The notes below the pieces were generated by a model that searched no databases, had not been told where the DNA came from, and saw only the letters and a program-made list of their open reading frames with translations. From positions 1 through 5,046 of the forward strand of contig SLPR01000221.1 in the NCBI GenBank assembly GCA_007131895.1: 5,046 bases of DNA, written 5' to 3'. This document shows, piece after piece, positions 1 through 5,046 of this stretch. Every line of letters starts with the position of its first letter. The stretch's first letter is position 1. Position numbers and translations under genes: made by a program. The stretch is from Bacteroidales bacterium. GTDB taxonomy: Bacteria > Bacteroidota > Bacteroidia > Bacteroidales > UBA7960.

Positions 1-728
1 CCCCCGCTTTTTCTTTTGGTGGGATCCACGCATACTATGGCGATGTGTTTGTCAGGAAAGGCCTGCAAAAACCTTCGGATAAACTCGTCCACCAGCGATG
101 ACTTGCCCGCCCCACCGGTGCCCGTGATGCCCAATACCGGAACCCTGGATTTTTCTCCTTTTTCAAGGTCTGTTTTTAGCCCGGGAAGACTCTCCTTTGG
201 GTAATTTTCAATGGCGGAAATGGTTTCCGCCAGGGTTTTATGATGTTTCTCTTTTATTTTTTGGGTTGAAAACTGCATCTCCTTTCCCCGTGGGAAGTCC
301 GCATGTTTCATTACTTCGTGAATCATCCCCAGCAAGCCCAGTTTTCGGCCATCATCAGGGGAGAAAATCCGTGCAATGCCATATTGTTGTAATTCCTCAA
401 TTTCATCAGGCAGGATCACACCGCCTCCACCGCCAAATATTTTGATATGGCCGCATTGGTTTTCCTGCAGCATATCGTACATGTATTTGAAAAACTCCAG
501 GTGTCCGCCCTGGTAGGAGGTCACTGCGATGGCCTGTGCATCTTCCTGGATGGCGCAATGGACGATTTCCTGCACCGAGCGGTTGTGCCCCAGATGGATG
601 ACTTCGGCCCCGGCCGACTGAAAAATGCGCCGCATGATATTGATAGAAGCGTCGTGCCCATCGAACAACGAGGTGGCAGCTACAATGCGTATGTGGTTTT
701 GAGCGGGATAAATGGGTGATTTGGACAT
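1..728 (-). CDS. icmF: Fused isobutyryl-CoA mutase-type protein IcmF, N-terminal part (B12 domain plus start of G-protein domain); truncated by window edge
   Basis: About 242 residues are visible; the 3' end lies outside the window. IcmF proteins join a cobalamin-binding domain, a MeaB-like GTPase chaperone and a mutase catalytic domain in one chain of about 1,100 residues, and rearrange the carbon skeleton of acyl-CoAs such as isobutyryl-CoA/butyryl-CoA. Seen here: residues 13-140 form the B12-binding Rossmann domain, with DGHDAS at 23-28 (His25 is the expected lower cobalt ligand), TSYQGGH at 70-76 and a five-Gly run at 99-103. A linker follows, then the Walker A loop GTGGAGKS at 203-210 and VDPTKRKSG at the window edge. 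The B12 domain coming first, directly before a GTPase, separates IcmF from ordinary methylmalonyl-CoA mutase, where B12 binding is C-terminal. The start at 728 is the first ATG after an in-frame TAA 24 bp upstream. The gene is divergent from butyrate kinase. Substrate (isobutyryl-, pivalyl- or another acyl-CoA) cannot be decided because the catalytic domain is missing. Confidence 0.9.
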   Translation of the reverse strand, partial: MSKSPIYPAQNHIRIVAATSLFDGHDASINIMRRIFQSAGAEVIHLGHNRSVQEIVHCAIQEDAQAIAVTSYQGGHLEFFKYMYDMLQENQCGHIKIFGGGGGVILPDEIEELQQYGIARIFSPDDGRKLGLLGMIHEVMKHADFPRGKEMQFSTQKIKEKHHKTLAETISAIENYPKESLPGLKTDLEKGEKSRVPVLGITGTGGAGKSSLVDEFIRRFLQAFPDKHIAIVCVDPTKRKSG

Positions 729-759
729 AAGGGAAAAGTGTTTGATAATTTACAGGTAT

Positions 760-785
760 CAACAAATGTGTTTTGATGTTTGTTG
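760..785. promoter_or_regulatory. Inverted repeat ahead of icmF, possible operator
   Basis: CAACAAA (760-766) is matched by its perfect reverse complement TTTGTTG (779-785) with a 12-bp spacer. Allowing wobble or mismatch, the arms extend to 10 bp (760-769 and 776-785). It lies 32-57 bp upstream of the icmF start codon, so it could be a dimeric repressor site or a 5' leader stem. A 7-bp perfect arm pair in A/T-rich DNA can arise by chance. Confidence 0.3.
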
Positions 786-843
786 CAATGTTATACTAAG
801 GTAAGGAAAAAATCTGTAAAAAAGTGTTTTAGTGAGATGTGAA

Positions 844-902
844 GGGAATTTGGATATGTGGGGGGAATAGGTGGTCCCTGAGTTTATCCCCCAAAAATTC
901 CC
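844..902. repeat. Nested inverted repeat with G-tract/C-tract core in the divergent region
   Basis: The outer arms are GGGAATTTGG (844-853) and CCAAAAATTCCC (891-902), which pair over 10 bp with two unpaired A residues. Inside, the G run at 860-865 followed by AATA can pair with TATCCCCC (885-892). The C tract is shared, so the inner and outer pairings compete. The element ends 8 bp before the proposed -33 box of the kinase promoter. No T run follows on the plus strand, so it is not a standard terminator. A regulator site or a switching RNA structure is possible; function is inferred only from position and symmetry. Confidence 0.45.
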
Positions 903-910
903 AACTTTTA

Positions 911-941
911 TTTCATTTCACAAGGGGAAATGTTATCTTTG
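911..941 (+). promoter_or_regulatory. Bacteroidota-type promoter (-33/-7) for the butyrate kinase gene
   Basis: TATCTTTG at 934-941 is an exact match to the Bacteroidota -7 consensus TAnnTTTG. TTTC at 911-914 matches three of four bases of the -33 box TTTG, with a 19-bp spacer, the usual distance. Transcription would start near 945-950, giving a leader of about 60 nt before the ATG at 1010. The match is seen directly; activity is inferred. Confidence 0.6.
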
Positions 942-1009
942 GTTAATGCTCTAAAATGAATGTTTGGTGTAAAAAAAACCTGTGATTGTTTAACAATATT
1001 AACTCTCCT

Positions 1010-2083
1010 ATGGATGCAAATATCCTGGTTGTCAACCCCGGCTCCACCTCCACGAAAATTGCTGTTTACAAAAACCGTAAAGAGATACTCCTTCTCAACG
1101 TAAAACACCCCCAGGAAACCCTTTCTCAATTTGAGCGCATCGCACACCAGTTTGAATTTCGCAAAAACAAAGTAAAGGAAGTGCTTGAAGCTTCCGACAT
1201 CGACCTCAGAAGCATCAATATCGTTGTAGGGCGTGGTGGATTGCTCAAACCCATGAAAGGGGGCGCCTACAGGGTGAATGAAAAGCTTATGGCGGATATT
1301 CACAACCCCATGGGCGAGCATGAGTCGAACCTGGGCGGTGTGATTGCCTGGGAGCTGGCCAGGGAAGCCGGAGAGAATGTGATTGCCATGATTGTGGATC
1401 CCACCTGTGTGGATGAGATGGATGACATAGCCCGCATATCGGGGATGCCCGAACTGCCGCGCCGGAGCTTGCTGCATGCCCTCAACCAGAAAGCCATTGC
1501 CCGCGTTTTTGCCCAGGAAAACAAAACTACTTACGAACAGGTAAACGTGATTGTTGCCCACATGGGCGGCGGAATATCGGTGGGTGCCCACAGCAAAGGG
1601 AGAATCATTGATGTAAACAACGGGCTGGACGGCGATGGACCCATGTCGCCCGAACGAAGTGGCGGACTGCCTGTGGGGGAGTTGGTTGACTTGTGCTTCT
1701 CCGGAAAGTTTACCCGGGATGAAATCCGCAGGAAAATTAAAGGGGAAGGAGGGATGTTTGCCTACCTGGGCACCAAAGATGCCGTGGAAGTAGAAAAACG
1801 GGTCCGTGAAGGAGATGAATACGCCCGGCAGGTCTATATGGCCATTTCTTACCAGGTAGCCCGCGAAATCGGGGCGCTGGCAACCGTATTGAAGGGTGAG
1901 GTGGATGCTGTTCTGCTCACCGGTGGACTGGCCTACAGCGATATGCTGATGGATGATATTACCGAAAGGGTAAAGCACATCGGCCCGGTAAAGTCCTATC
2001 CCGGTGAAGGGGAGATGAAAGCTATGGCAATGAATGCTTACCTGGTTTTCAATGATGAAATTGATTTGAAAGACTACGAATAA
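1010..2083 (+). CDS. buk: Butyrate kinase (acetokinase family; possibly branched-chain carboxylate kinase)
   Basis: A complete 357-residue protein, the usual butyrate kinase length. The enzyme transfers phosphate between butyryl phosphate and ADP, giving butyrate and ATP in the cytoplasm (EC 2.7.2.7), or runs in reverse to activate the acid. It belongs to the ASKHA fold. Visible marks: the N-terminal phosphate-binding loop NPGSTSTK at residues 9-16 (acetokinase signature 1), the second signature around AHMGGGISVGAH with His184, the nearby DGDGPMSPERSG stretch, and a C-terminal LTGGLAYS nucleotide-binding segment. I chose the ATG at 1010 because residues just after it start the fold (DANILVVNPG); an in-frame TTG at 986 would only add eight residues without family similarity. 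No Shine-Dalgarno is present, normal for Bacteroidota. The usual partner, phosphotransbutyrylase (ptb), is not next to it here. Related isobutyrate kinases cannot be told apart by eye, and the divergent icmF makes a C4 branched substrate plausible. Confidence 0.93.
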   Translation: MDANILVVNPGSTSTKIAVYKNRKEILLLNVKHPQETLSQFERIAHQFEFRKNKVKEVLEASDIDLRSINIVVGRGGLLKPMKGGAYRVNEKLMADIHNPMGEHESNLGGVIAWELAREAGENVIAMIVDPTCVDEMDDIARISGMPELPRRSLLHALNQKAIARVFAQENKTTYEQVNVIVAHMGGGISVGAHSKGRIIDVNNGLDGDGPMSPERSGGLPVGELVDLCFSGKFTRDEIRRKIKGEGGMFAYLGTKDAVEVEKRVREGDEYARQVYMAISYQVAREIGALATVLKGEVDAVLLTGGLAYSDMLMDDITERVKHIGPVKSYPGEGEMKAMAMNAYLVFNDEIDLKDYE

Positions 2084-2096
2084 CCTTTGTGTTTAA

Positions 2097-2116
2097 TCCG
2101 AAAGCTTGTTTTCGGG
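2097..2116 (+). terminator. Small hairpin after buk, possible weak terminator
   Basis: CCGAAA (2098-2103) pairs with TTTCGG (2110-2115), extended by wobble pairs on both sides to 8 bp with a 4-nt loop. It begins 13 bp after the buk stop codon. The following sequence is T-rich only after about 10 nt, so it is a poor match to an intrinsic terminator; it could instead protect the 3' end of the transcript. Confidence 0.3.
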
Positions 2117-2118
2117 AA

Positions 2119-2220
2119 TTCGTGTTAATTTTGTGATTTTTAATTAACTATTTATCATTGAATTGAGTTCGTGTAAATTGGTGAAATTGGCTTCGCCGAG
2201 CTTCGGTTCGTGGACAATTG
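2119..2220. repeat. Degenerate TTCGTG-type short repeats with a small stem
   Basis: TTCGTG followed by an A/T-rich tail ending in AATT occurs three times: TTCGTGTTAATT at 2119, TTCGTGTAAATT at 2168 and TTCGTGGACAATT at 2207. Related ATTGGTGA/ATTGGC pieces lie between the second and third. A short stem GCCGA/TCGGT (2195-2199/2203-2207) sits next to the third copy and could be capped by AATTG (2185-2189) pairing with CAATT (2215-2219). Such TTCGTG-rich spacers look like decayed intergenic repeat sequence; no function can be assigned. Confidence 0.4.
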
Positions 2221-2289
2221 ACTTTTATAAGTGGACTCACCTTTAATTTATAAACCCCATAAACCTTTATCAAAACTAAAAACTACATT

Positions 2290-3624
2290 ATGGATTATGC
2301 AGAAAGATTACAAAATGTGTCGGTACTGGGTGCTGCCGGAAAGATGGGAAGTGGCATCCTGTTGCTTACCGCCATTGAGATGGCTGACTTGAGCCTCAAA
2401 CCTGAGAACAAGGGTAAGCATTATGTTCTCAACGCCATGGACTTATCCGGAGAGGCGTTGCCCGGACTGATGCGATACCTGAAAAGCCAGGTACTCAAGG
2501 CTGCCGAGAAAAAAATTGTAGCCCTCAGGGAGGCCTATGCAGAAAGGTCCGATCTGATTACCAATGAGCAGATTATCAACCAGTACATCGATGATGTTTT
2601 GCTGGTTGTAAGACCCACCACTTTGCTGGAAGCGACCTATCAGTCGCATATCATCTTTGAAGCCATCAAGGAAGATCCTGCACTGAAGACAAAAATATTC
2701 AGGCAAATCAACGAAAACAGTACTGTGACTCCCTGGTTTTGCACCAATACCTCTTCCATCCCCATTGGCGAACTGGACAAGAAAGCCGGACTTGACGGCA
2801 GATTGCTGGGGGTGCATTTTTACAATCCTCCCGCGGTACAGAAACTGGTAGAGATCATCAAAGCAGACCATACCCAGCCTGAACTGGTGGATTTTGCCAA
2901 CACATTGGCCAAAAACCTCAGAAAGATTGTGGTTCCTTCGGCCGATTTTGCCGGATTTATTGGCAATGGGCACTTCATGCGCGATGCGCTCCATGGCATT
3001 CATGAAGCAGAGGCGTTGACAGAGAAATATTCCTTCACCCAATCTGTGTACATGATCGACAAGATAACACGGGATTACCTTATTCGTCCCATGGGAATTT
3101 TCCAGTTGGTTGATTATGTGGGAATTGATGTTTGCTCCTATATCATGAGCGTGATGAATCCCTATCTGAAAGATGAGGATTTACACAGCAGCCTGCTTCA
3201 CAAAATGATCGAACTGGGGGTGAAAGGGGGCCAAAATGCCGATGGTTCCCAAAAGGACGGTTTCCTGAAATATGAGAAAGGGAGACCTGTAGCCATTTTT
3301 GATGTGAATAAAAAGGAATATGAGCCGATAAGCAGTTTGCAGCAAGAGTGCGATGCTGAACTGGGTGATGCCCCGTCATCATGGAAACCGTGGAAAGCCC
3401 TGGTAGGCGACAGGGATAAGGATACGTTCCTCAAAGGTTATTATGCTGAGATGAAAAGCATGGACAACCCGGGAAGTAAGCTTGCTGTAAAGTATGCCCG
3501 TCGATCCAAAGAAATTGGTTTGAAACTGGTGGAAGACAAAGTGGCCTTCAGCAATGAGGATGTCAATACGGTGCTGCTAACAGGATTCTTTCATGCCTAC
3601 GGGCCCATCAATGAATACGTGTAG
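2290..3624 (+). CDS. 3-hydroxyacyl-CoA dehydrogenase (3-hydroxybutyryl-CoA dehydrogenase-like), long form
   Basis: A complete 444-residue NAD-dependent dehydrogenase expected to interconvert 3-hydroxyacyl-CoA and 3-ketoacyl-CoA in beta-oxidation or in C4 fermentation. The Rossmann domain begins at residue 10 with VLGAAGKMGSGI (Gly14, Gly17, Gly20), and Asp51 ends the second strand, which fits NAD preference. Active-site marks are NTSS at 153-156, HFYNP at 176-180 with His176, and Glu188 twelve residues later, the family's His-Glu pair. SADFAGFIGN at 217-226 matches the DxPGFIxNR region that opens the C-terminal domain, and RPMGIFQLVDYVGID (266-280) matches the family's HPMGPLxLxDxxGLD segment. 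Two oddities: the glycine motif has one extra residue compared with the usual GAGTMG, and the protein is about 150 residues longer than classic 280-residue Hbd, through an insertion after the first helix and a C-terminal extension from about residue 325. It is followed after 83 bp by the thiolase gene on the same strand, its natural pathway partner. The chain length of the substrate is unknown. Confidence 0.88.
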   Translation: MDYAERLQNVSVLGAAGKMGSGILLLTAIEMADLSLKPENKGKHYVLNAMDLSGEALPGLMRYLKSQVLKAAEKKIVALREAYAERSDLITNEQIINQYIDDVLLVVRPTTLLEATYQSHIIFEAIKEDPALKTKIFRQINENSTVTPWFCTNTSSIPIGELDKKAGLDGRLLGVHFYNPPAVQKLVEIIKADHTQPELVDFANTLAKNLRKIVVPSADFAGFIGNGHFMRDALHGIHEAEALTEKYSFTQSVYMIDKITRDYLIRPMGIFQLVDYVGIDVCSYIMSVMNPYLKDEDLHSSLLHKMIELGVKGGQNADGSQKDGFLKYEKGRPVAIFDVNKKEYEPISSLQQECDAELGDAPSSWKPWKALVGDRDKDTFLKGYYAEMKSMDNPGSKLAVKYARRSKEIGLKLVEDKVAFSNEDVNTVLLTGFFHAYGPINEYV

Positions 3625-3707
3625 CAAAGCCTTAGTCAAAGCAGCCCGAACAGCACATTACTTACGCAATTATTCAAAATTAAAACACATCATCAAATCC
3701 ATTCAAA

Positions 3708-4949
3708 ATGAAATTACGCAGAAAAATATATATGATAGCTGGTTACAATACCATTTCCATGGGAACCGGCAGGAAAGAATTTCACCCCAAAAAGCCCCGT
3801 CCCGATCTGGAAGATTACATCAAAGAAGCCGGTCAGGCTGTACTGAAGATGATAGGAGGGGCGGAAAAGGTTGATGAAACCGTTTTCGGCAACTTCATTG
3901 CTTCCCGTTTCAATCAGCAGGCGCACATCGCCGGATTCGCACCCTATATTGATGAAGGGCTTCGTTACAAACCCTCTGTTAGAGTGGAAGGAGCCTGCGG
4001 TACCGGTGCCCTGGCGCTTACTACCGCCATGCGCTCCATCCTTGCTGAAACCGCTGAAGTGGCGCTGGTGGTAGGGGTAGAGGTGCAAAACAGTGTGAAG
4101 GCTGTTTACGGTGCCGATATTCTGGCAGCTGCAGGCTGGGCCAAAGAGAGAAAGGCCGGTCATGCCTACTTCTTCCCGGGCAAATTCAGCGACAGGGCCA
4201 AAGCGTACACTGAAAAATTCGGCGCGGAAAAGCCCCGTGACGCTATGGCCCGCTGGTACGAAAATGCCATCGAAAACGCCAGGCTGTGCCCCACCGCCCA
4301 GGAATATCACAACACCACAAAAGACCTTATTGCCTGCGGTATTCAGAAGCCCAACCCCAAAGGATTTGTGGATTCGCTCAACTTCTTTGACTGCTCCAAA
4401 GTGTCTGACGGTGCCAGTGCCATTGCTGTGGTGTCGGAAGAAGGTCTCAAGCGTTGCGGGATAGACAAAAAAGATGCAGTGGAAATTCTCGGGTTTGGTC
4501 AGGCGGAAGAGGATATCACCAAAGCACCTGAAGAACCCACACGGCTGTTAACTACCAAAGTAGCGGTGCAAAAAGCTTTTGAATCGGCAGGAATCACCAA
4601 AGAACAGGTCGGTACAGTGGAATGTCACGACTGTTTTACCATTGCCGGTATCATGGCCACCGAGGCCATTGGCTTTGCCGAATATGGCAAGGGACCCGAT
4701 TTTGTGCTGGAGGGGCACACTTCCCGCAAAGGTTCTGTGCCGTTTAACACTACCGGAGGATTGATAGGCTGGGGGCATCCCACCGGAGCTACCGGCGTGC
4801 ACCAGGCCGTGACCCTCTGGGAACAGCTTACCGGTAAAGCCGGAGATGCACAGATTGAATTGCAGCCTGAAAAACCTTTTGGTTTGAGCATCAATATGGG
4901 AGGTGACGATATTTCTGTCATTTCTATTGTTTACAAAAAGGCGGAATAA
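3708..4949 (+). CDS. SCP2-type thiolase (acetyl-CoA acyltransferase family)
   Basis: A complete 413-residue thiolase of the SCP-x/archaeal type, expected to cleave 3-ketoacyl-CoA with CoA or to condense two acyl-CoAs. Catalytic marks: the nucleophile Cys97 in EGACGTGA, the HDCFT motif at 307-311 (His307, Cys309) that replaces the classic NEAF loop, and GHPTGATG with His357. The C-terminal CxG of ordinary biosynthetic thiolases is absent (NMGGDD occupies the region); in SCP2-type enzymes the HDCF cysteine is thought to take over the acid/base role, so the protein looks active. The ATG at 3708 is preferred because it leads into the first strand (KIYMIAGYNT); the in-frame ATG at 3732 would cut that strand. 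No Shine-Dalgarno is seen, and the leader is A-rich. It sits 83 bp after the dehydrogenase gene and directly abuts the next gene, so the three are probably cotranscribed. Substrate could be acetoacetyl-CoA or a branched or longer 3-ketoacyl-CoA. Confidence 0.9.
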   Translation: MKLRRKIYMIAGYNTISMGTGRKEFHPKKPRPDLEDYIKEAGQAVLKMIGGAEKVDETVFGNFIASRFNQQAHIAGFAPYIDEGLRYKPSVRVEGACGTGALALTTAMRSILAETAEVALVVGVEVQNSVKAVYGADILAAAGWAKERKAGHAYFFPGKFSDRAKAYTEKFGAEKPRDAMARWYENAIENARLCPTAQEYHNTTKDLIACGIQKPNPKGFVDSLNFFDCSKVSDGASAIAVVSEEGLKRCGIDKKDAVEILGFGQAEEDITKAPEEPTRLLTTKVAVQKAFESAGITKEQVGTVECHDCFTIAGIMATEAIGFAEYGKGPDFVLEGHTSRKGSVPFNTTGGLIGWGHPTGATGVHQAVTLWEQLTGKAGDAQIELQPEKPFGLSINMGGDDISVISIVYKKAE

Positions 4950-5046
4950 TTGAGCAACGCGGTTGAAGACTATACCCTTGTATCAGGCAGAAAAATATAT
5001 TACCGCCTGTTGAACCCACAGCTCCTCAGTGGAGAGAAGCCTCTGC
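4950..5046 (+). CDS. Probable alpha/beta hydrolase, N-terminal fragment (runs off window)
   Basis: An open frame of 32 codons follows the thiolase TAA with no gap and stays open to the window edge. Its reading, including YTLVSGRKIYYRLLNP and GEKPL, resembles the first strands of alpha/beta hydrolases, just before the strand that leads to the HG oxyanion loop; that loop would lie outside the window. The only reasonable start is the TTG at 4950, immediately after the thiolase stop and in the same frame; no ATG or GTG is available. Tight linkage suggests translational coupling in the dehydrogenase-thiolase operon. A thioesterase or carboxylesterase role would suit the context, but the catalytic Ser-His-Asp residues are not visible, so the call rests on a short N-terminal resemblance. 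Confidence 0.55.
   Translation, partial: MSNAVEDYTLVSGRKIYYRLLNPQLLSGEKPL

Larger units (their letters stand above)
729..1009. other. Divergent intergenic region between icmF and the butyrate kinase gene
   Basis: This 281-bp A/T-rich stretch has no convincing coding sequence. It must carry the start signals for both flanking genes. It contains a good Bacteroidota-type promoter facing the kinase gene (911-941), an inverted repeat near the icmF start (760-785), and a larger G/C-tract inverted repeat in the middle (844-902). On the icmF side I found only weak promoter matches: TAACATTG on the minus strand (793-786, one mismatch to TAnnTTTG) without a TTTG box at the right distance, and a sigma70-like TTTACA/TAGTAT pair spaced 16 bp (820-793, minus strand). 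Neither is reliable. Confidence 0.7.
2084..2289. other. Intergenic spacer between buk and the 3-hydroxyacyl-CoA dehydrogenase gene
   Basis: These 206 bp contain no supported gene. The first part has a small hairpin just after the buk stop, the middle has degenerate TTCGTG repeats and a second small stem, and the last 70 bp are A/T-rich leader sequence. The only promoter-like motif for the next gene is TAATTTAT at 2244-2251, two mismatches from the Bacteroidota -7 box, with TTGAC at 2218-2222 upstream; this is weak. The length suggests the dehydrogenase gene starts its own transcription unit, but read-through from buk is possible. Confidence 0.6.

Noticed and set aside
16..719. Plus-strand open frames opposite icmF
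   Set aside because: All three are antisense to the conserved B12 and GTPase domains and give low-complexity products without motifs.
406..765. A 119-codon minus-strand open frame overlapping the icmF 5' end
   Set aside because: It is a shifted frame of the same strand as the B12 domain; the true frame starts at 728 and carries the DGHDAS motif.
986..1009. Upstream TTG start for buk
   Set aside because: It adds eight residues that do not belong to the fold, while the ATG at 1010 gives the standard family N-terminus and length.
908..1978. A 356-codon open frame antisense to buk
   Set aside because: It lies almost wholly opposite a clearly identified kinase gene, and its translation is rich in His, Phe and Gly with no recognisable domain. 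It is a by-product of codon use on the other strand.
2443..3042. A 199-codon antisense open frame inside the dehydrogenase gene
   Set aside because: The opposite strand encodes conserved dehydrogenase motifs throughout, and the antisense product shows no family features.
3625..3707. Possible promoter or terminator between the dehydrogenase and thiolase genes
   Set aside because: The 83-bp gap has no stable hairpin and no TAnnTTTG box; it looks like an ordinary operon spacer.
3714..4310. A 198-codon antisense open frame inside the thiolase gene
   Set aside because: It overlaps the thiolase catalytic region and has no recognisable domain or start signals.

Overview
The window looks like a chromosomal piece of a member of the Bacteroidota, probably an anaerobic or facultative fermenter. 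Three things point that way. A match to the Bacteroidota housekeeping promoter (TTTC, 19 bp, TATCTTTG) lies ahead of the butyrate kinase gene. The sequences ahead of the start codons are A/T-rich and lack a Shine-Dalgarno motif. The proteins also read like Bacteroidota versions of their families. No database search was possible, so the taxonomy is inference.

Layout, left to right. Positions 1-728 (minus strand) hold the 5' part of a fused acyl-CoA mutase of the IcmF type: a complete cobalamin-binding domain followed by the start of the built-in G-protein chaperone domain, cut by the window edge. A 281-bp divergent intergenic region (729-1009) holds two inverted repeats and one good promoter. 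Positions 1010-2083 (plus) encode a full-length butyrate kinase-family enzyme. A 206-bp spacer (2084-2289) holds a small hairpin and degenerate TTCGTG repeats. Positions 2290-3624 encode a long 3-hydroxyacyl-CoA dehydrogenase, and 3708-4949 an SCP2-type thiolase. A third gene of this run, probably an alpha/beta hydrolase, starts immediately after the thiolase stop and leaves the window at 5046.

The common theme is short-chain acyl-CoA chemistry. IcmF-type mutases interconvert isobutyryl-CoA and butyryl-CoA (or related branched and linear acyl-CoAs). Butyrate kinase makes ATP from butyryl phosphate or isobutyryl phosphate. The dehydrogenase and thiolase catalyse the 3-hydroxyacyl/3-ketoacyl and thiolysis/condensation steps of beta-oxidation or its reverse. 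A plausible reading is a locus for C4 (or branched C4/C5) acyl-CoA fermentation or degradation. Several expected parts are absent from the window: phosphotransbutyrylase, enoyl-CoA hydratase and acyl-CoA dehydrogenase. The pathway and its direction therefore stay open. I saw no RNA genes, CRISPR arrays, transposons or phage features.
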